DNA of 32,310 nt from Deltaproteobacteria bacterium RIFOXYA12_FULL_58_15. Its GTDB lineage: Bacteria > Myxococcota > XYA12-FULL-58-9. The position numbers and the translations under genes are program-made. Below the pieces are notes generated by a model. It saw nothing but the letters and a program-made list of their open reading frames with translations. It had not been told where the DNA came from and made no database searches. Shown here one piece after another: positions 7,892-15,669 of the stretch. The stretch is taken from positions 1 through 32,310 of the forward strand of contig MGST01000265.1 in the NCBI GenBank assembly GCA_001798605.1, in the 5' to 3' direction. Position 1 is the first letter of the stretch. Every line of letters starts with the position of its first letter.

Positions 7892-10800
7892 TCATTCCAA
7901 TAGGAGCTGCTGCGAGAACAGATGAAAATAGATCCCTTCTTTCGCCATCAGTTCTGAATGTGTTCCCATTTCCGCAATTGCGCCCTTACTCATGACCAAG
8001 ATACTGTCTGCATTTCGAACCGTATTGAGTCTGTGTGCGATGACGAGTGCGGTCCTCCCTTTCAATATCACGCGAGTATTGGCGAGAATCGCGCGCTCGC
8101 TCTCGGCGTCCAGTGAACTTGTAGCCTCATCGAGAATGACTATTTTGGGGTCACGATAAAGTGCACGCGCAATATTCAAACGCTGTTTCTGTCCTCCCGA
8201 CAGGCCCATTCCACCTTCGGCAAGATATGTACTGTAGCCCCCAGGCAGATCTCGAATGAACTCGTGCGCAGCCGCAAGGCGCGCAGCATCTCTCACGCGC
8301 TCAGGGTTGGGTCTGTCATCACAGTAGGCAATATTTTCGAGGATCGTTCCGGCGAAAAGCTGGCTGTCCTGTAGCACATAACCCACATTTCGACGGATTG
8401 CGGAGCGGGAGAGAGAACTCGCATCCACATCGTCAAAGACGACCTCGCCGGAGGTGGGTTTCAGTAGTCCAACCACAAGCTTTGCGAGTGTCGTCTTCCC
8501 GCAGCCACTCGCACCGACAATGGCAACCACATGACCGGGTTTGACCGAAAAACTGATGTTGTCGAGGACGGGGGGGCCATCCTCCCCATAAGAAAAGGAG
8601 ACGTTTCGAAGCGAAAGGGCACCTCCAAATTCAAGATCCGTTGTCGGTGTACCCACCGGATCTTCGCTTTGCTTGGAAGCAACCTCAACGATTTTCTGTA
8701 GCGAGACCATCACGCGCTGAAGCTCGTTCAGGTGCATACCAAAGCCAATAAAGGGGACAAGCGCGAGCGAGGCATACTGGCTTACTGCCAATACCGCACC
8801 AGCCGTCATATTGTCAGCAAATACTGCCGTAATCGCAAAATAGACGATGCCGACGCGGGCCGCCTCCTGCACAACACGCAAACTCGTATTCATTGCGATG
8901 TGCGTGTGAAGTAAACTGCGCTGAATGCCGATGGAGTCAACAAACAAGGATTCCCATCGCGCACGTGCGGCAGACTCAGCACCAATGGCCTTGATCGATG
9001 CGATGGCCTCAACCTGTTCACTCAAACGACTTTGCATCTCAGACTGCTTGTCAAATGCCTGGAAACCGAGTGCGTGGAAACGAAAACCCGCAAGACGAAC
9101 CACCACAAAACAAACGATGGCCGCGAGTACTGCAACAAAACCGACCGACACATCATATGTAAAAATGAAAATGCTAAAAAAAACTCCGGAGAAAAGATCT
9201 AAAAGTGCTCCCAAACTGCCGCTGCCAAAGAACTGTCGAACCCTTTCAAGCTCACTCATTCGCGAGAGCATCGTTCCCACACGATTTTTTTCTTGGGTGT
9301 CACAGGCGAGAGAGAGAGCATGCTGGTAAAACAGTGTTGAAACGCGATAATCGAACGAACGTGCGATATGTGCAAGGAGATAGGTTTTCGCCCAGCGAAA
9401 GGCGAGGGTGCTCACGGAAACGAAAATCATGCCGATGGCGAGAACCCGCAGAAAATTTACGTCTTGCTGTCCCAAAGCTCTATCAACGGCCATCTGTGTT
9501 AAACGGGGGCTTAAGGTTCCGAGCAACATCAAGCAGCCACTGAAAATTCCAACATGCATCAGGAGTTTTCGACTTTGCGTAAACAAACGAATGAATCGAA
9601 GGCCTACATTCCACAAAGAAGCGGACTCACTCGGAGCATTCTTGGCTTCGTTCTTTGAAGTCGATTTTGTGCGTCCGGAGATCCCCTGAAAGAAAGTGTC
9701 TTCGACCCGCACCACAAGAACGTGGCGCGAGGCGTTGCTAATAAATTTCTCAGGTTCGACGCTCCGTAAGCCAAAACATGGATCGAACATCGCGACTTCA
9801 TCCCGAGTGATCCTGTACACCACCACGAAACGCCCAAAGGCCATTGCAATAAAGGGAACATCCAATCGCCCCAGAACTTCAACAGAAGAACAGGCCACTG
9901 CGTGGCAAATGAGACCTTCGTGTTCTGCTGCTTGCGCGATATCGAGGAAACTACACGCCACGTGTTTCCGGAGTTGGCGACGGAGTGATGGGAAAGATAC
10001 TTTCTTTCCAAAGAATGCACAAAGACTCGCCGTAGCTGCTGCGGCCGTGTCAACGTCTGTTTTGCAGCGGACACCCTGCCACCGATGTGATGTCACCGCG
10101 CGCCACGAACCAACAGAGCCGGTATCGAAAGGACGCCCCGGACCCGTGTCGTCTTTTTGCGGAGTGCCATCCGCTTGCGTTTCCGTTGCGAGCTCCGCGA
10201 CTGGCTGGGCGTTGAGCGAGACAATGTTGGTGAGCTGCTCACCAAAAGTCAAAAGTCCCGGGCGAAGCCGGGCCATCACACTCGGGTGCTCTTTCATCAG
10301 GGCCAATCGAAGATCGGGGTGCTCTGAACAAACCCGTCTTAGGTGCTCTGCTTCGGCGTACAACAAACCACCTGCCTTTTTGACTTCGATGGAAAAAGGG
10401 AGTTCGGCGCCCAAAATGGTTGTCGCCCCGTAGTACTCCCCCTCCACAAGCTCTGTCAGAACCGTGACCTCATCTTGACGTTTTACGGAAAGGCGGAGTT
10501 CGCAGGTCAAGGGGAGGACCCACTGGGGCTTTTCGTGGTCGCCCGCAAGGGTTTCGAAAGCCTTCACAGTCCTTTCATGTAAACCGTTGATGAGTTCCCA
10601 GAGTCCCGCAGGTTTGGTCCCCAAACTTCGCAAGGTTCGAGAAGCCTTGCGCGCTTGTGGAAACGAGGTCACCAGCCGAAGATAGGAATGAAACGGAGCT
10701 GCCTCGGCAAGCACTCTCAGAAAATCGCTGGCCGACGCTTCCAGAACCGACATGTCAGCATCGGCCTCTGCCGTATACTCCCAATTGTCCTGTGCGAGGA

Positions 10801-11068
10801 CACTCTTTAAGTTGAGCGAGCGCGGTGGTGCCAAAGACCCAATGTTCTCAACCCGTCCCACGGGGGTGTGCAACATCAGCGAAAAGGAACCGTCGACCGG
10901 TATGACAAGGCGGTCGGCGGGGCATCCTTGAACGCACACTTTTTCGCCGGTGACAAACGCTCGGACGGAAAATGTTTCCCGCAGTTTTGACAGAGCCTCC
11001 TGGGGCATCAGGCTAAGGAGAGAGTCCTGGCTTACGCTGCGAATTGCGCTTTCGAGATCGAGTGACAC
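7892..11068 (-). CDS. ABC exporter with degenerate C39-like domain and N-terminal cNMP-binding-like domains
   Basis: The 1058-residue protein begins with cyclic-nucleotide-binding-like sequence (about 25-125, with a second region about 175-255). A C39-like domain follows at about 330-455. There the catalytic Cys is replaced by Thr341 (DVDTAAA in place of the exporter neighbour's EMDCAAA) and the catalytic His by Arg413; only the Asp of FDP (429) remains, so it cannot be a cysteine peptidase. Transmembrane helices and a complete ABC domain come next (VGASGCGKTT, LSGGQKQR, VILDEATSSLD, AHRL). NHLM-type RiPP cassettes typically pair a peptidase-ABC with a second ABC protein, so the two probably form a heterodimer or work in sequence. 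The GTG start overlaps the HlyD stop by one base (TAGTG), indicating coupled translation. The stop lies 22 nt before the next start. Confidence 0.87.
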   Translation of the reverse strand: MSLDLESAIRSVSQDSLLSLMPQEALSKLRETFSVRAFVTGEKVCVQGCPADRLVIPVDGSFSLMLHTPVGRVENIGSLAPPRSLNLKSVLAQDNWEYTAEADADMSVLEASASDFLRVLAEAAPFHSYLRLVTSFPQARKASRTLRSLGTKPAGLWELINGLHERTVKAFETLAGDHEKPQWVLPLTCELRLSVKRQDEVTVLTELVEGEYYGATTILGAELPFSIEVKKAGGLLYAEAEHLRRVCSEHPDLRLALMKEHPSVMARLRPGLLTFGEQLTNIVSLNAQPVAELATETQADGTPQKDDTGPGRPFDTGSVGSWRAVTSHRWQGVRCKTDVDTAAAATASLCAFFGKKVSFPSLRRQLRKHVACSFLDIAQAAEHEGLICHAVACSSVEVLGRLDVPFIAMAFGRFVVVYRITRDEVAMFDPCFGLRSVEPEKFISNASRHVLVVRVEDTFFQGISGRTKSTSKNEAKNAPSESASLWNVGLRFIRLFTQSRKLLMHVGIFSGCLMLLGTLSPRLTQMAVDRALGQQDVNFLRVLAIGMIFVSVSTLAFRWAKTYLLAHIARSFDYRVSTLFYQHALSLACDTQEKNRVGTMLSRMSELERVRQFFGSGSLGALLDLFSGVFFSIFIFTYDVSVGFVAVLAAIVCFVVVRLAGFRFHALGFQAFDKQSEMQSRLSEQVEAIASIKAIGAESAARARWESLFVDSIGIQRSLLHTHIAMNTSLRVVQEAARVGIVYFAITAVFADNMTAGAVLAVSQYASLALVPFIGFGMHLNELQRVMVSLQKIVEVASKQSEDPVGTPTTDLEFGGALSLRNVSFSYGEDGPPVLDNISFSVKPGHVVAIVGASGCGKTTLAKLVVGLLKPTSGEVVFDDVDASSLSRSAIRRNVGYVLQDSQLFAGTILENIAYCDDRPNPERVRDAARLAAAHEFIRDLPGGYSTYLAEGGMGLSGGQKQRLNIARALYRDPKIVILDEATSSLDAESERAILANTRVILKGRTALVIAHRLNTVRNADSILVMSKGAIAEMGTHSELMAKEGIYFHLFSQQLLLE

Positions 11069-12327
11069 TAGAAAAGCCCCCGAAGTTTGAGAGTCTCAAC
11101 CAGGGCGAGTTGCCACAAGGCCCGCTTTTTGGTTGTGATGTCCGCTGAGAGCGCCATACCAAGTAAGATCGGCTTTTTTTCACCGCTCGGCGCTGTCATC
11201 TGATCAACATCCAGGGACGCGAGAACCAAGTACACCGCATCCCCTTCTTTCTCTTTTTCGAGTGCTTTGACGTCTTGCGGTACTTCGCGAACGCGCCCCT
11301 TGAGGAATCCATAGTCCTGGTAAGGAAGAGCGTCGAGCTTGATACGCACGGGCAGTCCCACGCGAATGTCGGCAATGTCTTTGTTGGCAATCTCAACTTC
11401 AGCGACAAGTGGCCCTCCCACCGGAATAACCTGCAGAAGAATTTCACCCGCCGTGACCAAATCGCCTGCGCCCCCCAATGCGATGTTTCCGATCACACCC
11501 TCGGTGGGAGATTTGATTTGCTGACTTTCCACGTGAAAACGCAGTGCCTCTTCGAAGGTCCTTACATCGACCTGGAGGGTGGTCCTTGCTGTGGCAACCT
11601 GGTTTTTGGCTTGCTGTATGCGGTCGTTGATAGACACATTGAGACGGGCCAGCGTCGTTTCAAGTTCTGCGAGGTCGTTGGCAAGAATTGAGGCCGATTT
11701 GAGGGCCCGAATACGGCGGATTTTTTTCTGAACCTGGGTTCGCTCGAATATATCGCCGCGGAGTAACTCCGGCACAACCTCATGCTGATTTCGAAGAGCC
11801 TGCACATAGTTTCGAAGTGCTTCTACCATCGTGGCAAGCTCACGGGTCAGACTTGCATTTGAAAGACGGGGCGTTGACGCTATGAGCGTTGTGGCCATCG
11901 AAAGGGCATTGCGCTCGTCTTTGAGCCGGAGGAGTTCATTGATCTTTTTAAGATACTTTTCTACTCCCTGACGCTCAGATTCGCGGACCAGCTCGTCCAT
12001 TTCGATGAGAATTTGATCCTGCCCAACGCGCTCACCGTTGACCACATTCAGTTTGGCAATTTTTCCGGTGACGGGAGCACGGAGCTGACGCGATTTTTCC
12101 ACACTGCGGATCATTCCTCGACCGGACACGTTGATAGCTACCGTGGCAAAGAGAGAAATGGCACAAGTAATCAATACTGTCGAAGTGATCAGATACAGGG
12201 TCAGACGCGCAGCAAAAGCAGGTGGTCGAGCAACCCCCTCTGCAACAGCCCACGACACAGTGCTCGGATCATAGATCAATGCGGATCTGCCAGGATCGGT
12301 TTCTTGCTTGGTTTTGGCGCCGGTCAT
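11068..12327 (-). CDS. HlyD-family membrane-fusion protein of the RiPP exporter
   Basis: The 419 residues start with a short cytoplasmic segment and one transmembrane helix (about 42-66), then a lipoyl/barrel half (SRQLRAPVTGKIAKLNV), a long alpha-helical coiled-coil hairpin (about 105-265), the second half (SPTEGVIGNIALGGAGDLV) and a beta-barrel end (VGLPVRIKLDALPY). This is the standard layout of periplasmic adaptors that link an inner-membrane ABC exporter to TolC. It is the first gene of the export operon and is followed by the two ABC proteins with one-base and short spacing. The ribosome-binding site is weak (AAAAGG about 12 nt upstream of the ATG). Confidence 0.9.
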   Translation of the reverse strand: MTGAKTKQETDPGRSALIYDPSTVSWAVAEGVARPPAFAARLTLYLITSTVLITCAISLFATVAINVSGRGMIRSVEKSRQLRAPVTGKIAKLNVVNGERVGQDQILIEMDELVRESERQGVEKYLKKINELLRLKDERNALSMATTLIASTPRLSNASLTRELATMVEALRNYVQALRNQHEVVPELLRGDIFERTQVQKKIRRIRALKSASILANDLAELETTLARLNVSINDRIQQAKNQVATARTTLQVDVRTFEEALRFHVESQQIKSPTEGVIGNIALGGAGDLVTAGEILLQVIPVGGPLVAEVEIANKDIADIRVGLPVRIKLDALPYQDYGFLKGRVREVPQDVKALEKEKEGDAVYLVLASLDVDQMTAPSGEKKPILLGMALSADITTKKRALWQLALVETLKLRGLF

Positions 12328-12375
12328 AATGGAATAGCGCCTTTTGTGAAAAAGCCTTCGCTCACTTCGTGCCCA

Positions 12376-12404
12376 TTTTTAGAGTGATTCGAAAAGGGAA
12401 GCAA
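12376..12404 (-). promoter_or_regulatory. Candidate sigma70 promoter of the export operon
   Basis: On the reverse strand, TTGCTT (12404-12399) and TAAAAA (12381-12376) are separated by 17 nt, about 50 nt upstream of the HlyD start. It is the only well-spaced pair seen in the 186-nt divergent intergenic region on this strand. The match to consensus is moderate. Confidence 0.35.
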
Positions 12405-12453
12405 GCGAACATGGCGGGAGGGCGGGAGTTGCCATCTTGCCTTCTTTTGGGTC

Positions 12454-12473
12454 TTGGTTGATACAACGACCAA
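12454..12473. promoter_or_regulatory. Imperfect palindrome in the divergent hlyD/tolC-like intergenic region
   Basis: TTGGTTGATACAACGACCAA is symmetric at seven of ten base pairs, with perfect TTGGT/ACCAA arms. It lies between the export operon and the divergent TolC-like gene, 40 nt upstream of the latter, where a shared regulator could bind. No regulator gene is visible in the locus. Confidence 0.3.
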
Positions 12474-12513
12474 CGTCAATTTCAGGGTGCCTTTGATCTG
12501 AGGGAATTAGCGC

Positions 12514-13956
12514 GTGTTTATGGCTGACCGAAAATGTGCGACTTTCGTTCTGTGTATCGCAAGCGTCTCATTCCGCACCGCGTATGCCGCAAGCCCTGTG
12601 GATGAATGGGCCCGTCGAATTCTGGATTCTGTACGCTCTTCTGTACCCTTTTCGGCCCTTGAAAGTCGTGCGGCCGCCGCTCTGATGTCTTCGAAAGTTG
12701 AGCTAGAGCTCAATCCTCTGTCGTTAGAAGTTTCGGGTACACATACGGAGTATCCCGTAGCAGGGGCACAGATGGATCGCTTGAGCAGACTTCAAATTGG
12801 AGCGAGCAAGTACCTCGGAGGGGGGGTCGAGTTGGATACGACTTTGGCAGCCTCCTACGCGGCCTACCTAAAATCGATAAATATGAGGGTTCCCGACCAG
12901 CAGGGTTTGCAGGCAGATCTAACCATTACAGTAGATCTCTGGCGAGACCGCTTTGGGCGATATTTGAGGTCACAACAGCAAGTAGCGGCGCTTGCGTATC
13001 AATCGTCGGTCCATGTTTTGTCAGCCAATGTCGAGGAGAAAGCTCTTGCGTCGTTGTCTTCGGCACTCGATTTTTGTGTTCTGGCCGCTGAGCGAGAACA
13101 AGCAGAAGATCTGATTGTCCGAGTTAGAAAACTCCTACAGCAAGTTCGCTTGCGAGAGCAAGCCCAACTGATTTCAGAAAGCGATCTTCTCCAATTTGAA
13201 AGTTTGATGTTGACGATTCAGCAAAGCCTTGAACAGCAGTCTCTTCGTCAGACGCGAATTTATCAAGATTTTCGGAGCGCGTATGGAACAACGTTAAAAA
13301 CCGAGGACTGTCCATCCCTTTTGCTACCAACCACAGAAAGTGTGGCTACCGTGTCAAAGACGCACGGCTCAACGGTTTCAGATCAGGCGCCACTGTTGCT
13401 CGCGGCCCGAAAAGAAGTTTCCATGAAAGAGGAAGCCCAAAATCTCTCTGATCTGAATCTTTCTCCAACGCTCACACCTTTTGTAAGTGTGAACGGCTCG
13501 CGTTTTGCGCCCAAATCGAGCGATGTAGCCGGGGGCTTTTTCGCGAATTCCAGGAATTGGGGATATACGGCCGGGGTGGCGTTGCAGTGGGATTTTGGGA
13601 ACTCACGTCTCGACTATGCGTATCGCGCCGCAGCGCTCGAATTGGTGGCGGCGCATTTGTCACTTCAGGAAGTGGAGAAGGCCGTTTCGGCGCGTGTGGC
13701 GGATCTCGAGGCAGAGATGAGCAGTGTTCAAACATTGGTCGACATGTTGAAAAGACAGCAGACCCTCACGCGCAAATATCTTGAAGCAGAGCGTGCACGC
13801 TACATGCTCGGTCGCTCGACAGCGTTTGCTCTTTCGAGCGCTTATCAAAGCTATTTTGCCGTTGCCAATAGCTCGGCGAATCTTGTGGGCCAATGGTACA
13901 AGTCGCGGTGGACCATCGATTCCATCAACGGTGAACTGTTGAAGGCCCAAAAGTGA
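12514..13956 (+). CDS. TolC-like outer-membrane efflux protein
   Basis: The GTG start at 12514 is preferred because GAGGGA (12500-12505) sits 8 nt upstream; an in-frame ATG at 12520 would be too far. The 480-residue product begins with a Sec signal peptide (basic N-terminus, hydrophobic VLCIASVSF, likely cleavage after AYA at 25). Long alpha-helical, Gln/Leu/Ala/Glu-rich segments follow (about 150-250 and 370-470), with beta-strand regions between (PTLTPFVSVNGSRF; TAGVALQWDFGNSRLDYAYR), as in TolC protomers. It is transcribed divergently from the HlyD and ABC genes and should provide the outer-membrane exit for the same export pathway. Divergence from known TolC sequences is high, but the fold signature is clear. 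Confidence 0.8.
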   Translation: MFMADRKCATFVLCIASVSFRTAYAASPVDEWARRILDSVRSSVPFSALESRAAAALMSSKVELELNPLSLEVSGTHTEYPVAGAQMDRLSRLQIGASKYLGGGVELDTTLAASYAAYLKSINMRVPDQQGLQADLTITVDLWRDRFGRYLRSQQQVAALAYQSSVHVLSANVEEKALASLSSALDFCVLAAEREQAEDLIVRVRKLLQQVRLREQAQLISESDLLQFESLMLTIQQSLEQQSLRQTRIYQDFRSAYGTTLKTEDCPSLLLPTTESVATVSKTHGSTVSDQAPLLLAARKEVSMKEEAQNLSDLNLSPTLTPFVSVNGSRFAPKSSDVAGGFFANSRNWGYTAGVALQWDFGNSRLDYAYRAAALELVAAHLSLQEVEKAVSARVADLEAEMSSVQTLVDMLKRQQTLTRKYLEAERARYMLGRSTAFALSSAYQSYFAVANSSANLVGQWYKSRWTIDSINGELLKAQK

Positions 13957-14023
13957 CGGGGAGGATCGTTCACCAGCGGCTCCGCCCCTGGTCGGCCAAT
14001 GGGGGAAGTATCAATGTCACCCC

Positions 14024-14080
14024 CCAACCAGAATTGGAGACCGAAACAGCACCCAATCAGAATTGGAAACCAAAACAGCA
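14024..14080. repeat. Two adjacent imperfect 28-bp direct repeats with CCAAT/ATTGG dyads
   Basis: Copies at 14024-14051 and 14053-14080 share CAGAATTGG and AAACAGCA segments and differ at four positions. The second contains the dyad CCAAT-CAGA-ATTGG; in the first one arm has a mismatch. They lie in the 387-nt gap (13957-14343) between the TolC-like gene and the secreted protein, where no gene is supported. A regulatory site or a decaying small repeat are both possible. Confidence 0.6.
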
Positions 14081-14343
14081 TGAGGGATTGACTCCTCACT
14101 GGCCCATTGAAGACCCGCCAAGTGCCGTTTCGGTGTGCGGTGGCACTCAAAGTGACGTCCCAAACGCCCAGCCTGTTTTGGCGACTGCGCCAACCCTTTG
14201 GAACCCATTGGAACCACACTTGAACGTCGGTGTCCTCGGTGCCATCTATTGGCCCGTTCTGTGCATCGCCAGAGCCCAACCTCAAAGCGGGAGCTGGGGA
14301 CATGTGTTGTGGTGAATTGCTTGTTCCTCCAAGGAGTTGTGTT

Positions 14344-15477
14344 GTGCGCAAAAAATTGTCGTTGCCTCCTCTCGTCACTGTCGGCATTGCTCTGCTCGCC
14401 GTTGTCGGAGGAAGCGGTCCATCCTACGCGAAAGACAATGAAGTGATCGACTACGAACCCAAAGTTGTGTTGAGCAAATATGAGGTGGAAGCGTTTAGCT
14501 ATGACAAGCGCTCTCGGCCAGGATTTCCCATCGCTTTGGGTTTCCCCGATGCGCTCACCACCGCGTGGCTTGGCAACGAGAGCGCCGTGCGCAGCAACTG
14601 CAAACTGGATCGGGTGGAATACAACGACGGCAGCAAGGTCATGACTTTCTGGCCAGACGGAACTTTTCCCTATCAACAGAAATGTTGGTTTGAAGTCGAC
14701 ATGGCGTATTTCTCAGCCACGGTAAATGGCGGGCGTCATTATCGCTTCGAGACGATGATTGATCTCTTGGATTGGAGCACCAGCTATGGTGAGGTGAAGA
14801 TCGATGAACAGGATATTCGATTCGTTGATCTGAAAGGGTGCAGTGTCACCCCAGAGATTGTTATTCCGCTCAAGAAGCTGAAGAATACGGTCAAGGCGAC
14901 GCTCAACGGCAAACCCTTTGGCAAATTGGTGTGGAGCGAAATCGAAAATTCAGACAACAAGGGCTACAACATCACAGCGCGCATCAAACGCGGTCAGAAA
15001 GATGTGGAATTCACCGTTGCCATGGACGGAACCCCAGTCGGCGTGAACATCAACGGCGGCAAGCAGCAACCCAAAACCTTCACAATCCCCGCGCTCGAGG
15101 AAATGAAAGTTCTCGACGTCCAAGTCAAATACCATTCCAGCAAATCCAACGGCGCAGTGATGGATACCATTGGCATTTCGTTGAGCCACAGCCCGAACGT
15201 CGGTTACGATGAACGAGGAAAGTATGTGAGCCTGCAGGGAGTGGGTGACCTCCGTTTCCGCGACGGCATCCGCGAATGGGATTTCGACAAGGACAAAGGG
15301 ATTTTCATCGAGTTCAACTACGACATCCAAACTGACGAAGCACGCAAAAAGCTTTTGTCCGGGCAATATACCTTGGTCATCAAACCAGGCATGACAACCG
15401 GGGACTCTCGCGCCATCATGAGCAAGCCGTTCAAAAAGAAGATCAAGATCAAGATCCCGACGCGGACAAAATCCTAG
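14344..15477 (+). CDS. Secreted protein of unknown function
   Basis: The GTG at 14344 is chosen because AAGGAG (14331-14336) lies 7 nt upstream and the resulting N-terminus is a clear Sec signal peptide: a basic RKK, a hydrophobic run, and likely cleavage after SYA at 29. The mature part (about 348 residues) is rich in beta-strand-like alternation, aromatic and charged residues, and ends in a Lys-rich tail (KKKIKIKIPTRTKS). I recognise no catalytic motif or family. Two cysteines early in the mature region (SNCKL, QKCWF) and one near the middle (KGCSV) are present. It appears monocistronic. Its stop codon is the first element of a 16-nt tandem array. Confidence 0.8.
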   Translation: MRKKLSLPPLVTVGIALLAVVGGSGPSYAKDNEVIDYEPKVVLSKYEVEAFSYDKRSRPGFPIALGFPDALTTAWLGNESAVRSNCKLDRVEYNDGSKVMTFWPDGTFPYQQKCWFEVDMAYFSATVNGGRHYRFETMIDLLDWSTSYGEVKIDEQDIRFVDLKGCSVTPEIVIPLKKLKNTVKATLNGKPFGKLVWSEIENSDNKGYNITARIKRGQKDVEFTVAMDGTPVGVNINGGKQQPKTFTIPALEEMKVLDVQVKYHSSKSNGAVMDTIGISLSHSPNVGYDERGKYVSLQGVGDLRFRDGIREWDFDKDKGIFIEFNYDIQTDEARKKLLSGQYTLVIKPGMTTGDSRAIMSKPFKKKIKIKIPTRTKS

Positions 15478-15551
15478 GAACAGGGTGTCCTGAGAACAGG
15501 GTGTCCTGAGAACAGGGTGTCCTGAGAATAAGGTGTCCTGAGAACAGGGTG
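15478..15551. repeat. 16-nt tandem repeat array starting at a stop codon
   Basis: About 4.6 copies of GAACAGGGTGTCCTGA run head to tail (15478-15493, 15494-15509, 15510-15525, 15526-15541 and a partial 15542-15551); the fourth carries two changes. Each unit contains the dyad CAGG-GTGT-CCTG, able to form a small hairpin. The end of the preceding gene (TCCTAGGAACAGG) matches a unit except that the TAG stop replaces GA, so the array seems to have grown from the gene's 3' end. The segment 15552-15669 before the next gene shows no supported gene. Confidence 0.9.
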
Positions 15552-15669
15552 ACTTCGCTTTGCGTGCCGGTGGCTCGCTGCTGCACTCGACATTCTTTTC
15601 GCTGACGTTGCCTCAATCACGTGATGATCGTTATCGTGTGACGTTCGGATTGAACAGCGAGGCGCAACA

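Noticed and set aside
13953-14315. 120-codon frame after the TolC-like gene
   Set aside because: It overlaps the TolC stop, runs through the 28-bp repeats and has no ribosome-binding site or similarity.
15560-15669. Protein-like frame (LRAGGSLLHSTFF, SRDDRYRVTFGLNSE) just before ppc
   Set aside because: It reads plausibly but has no start signal, runs into ppc in another frame and is too short to call; it may be the remnant of a gene 3' end.
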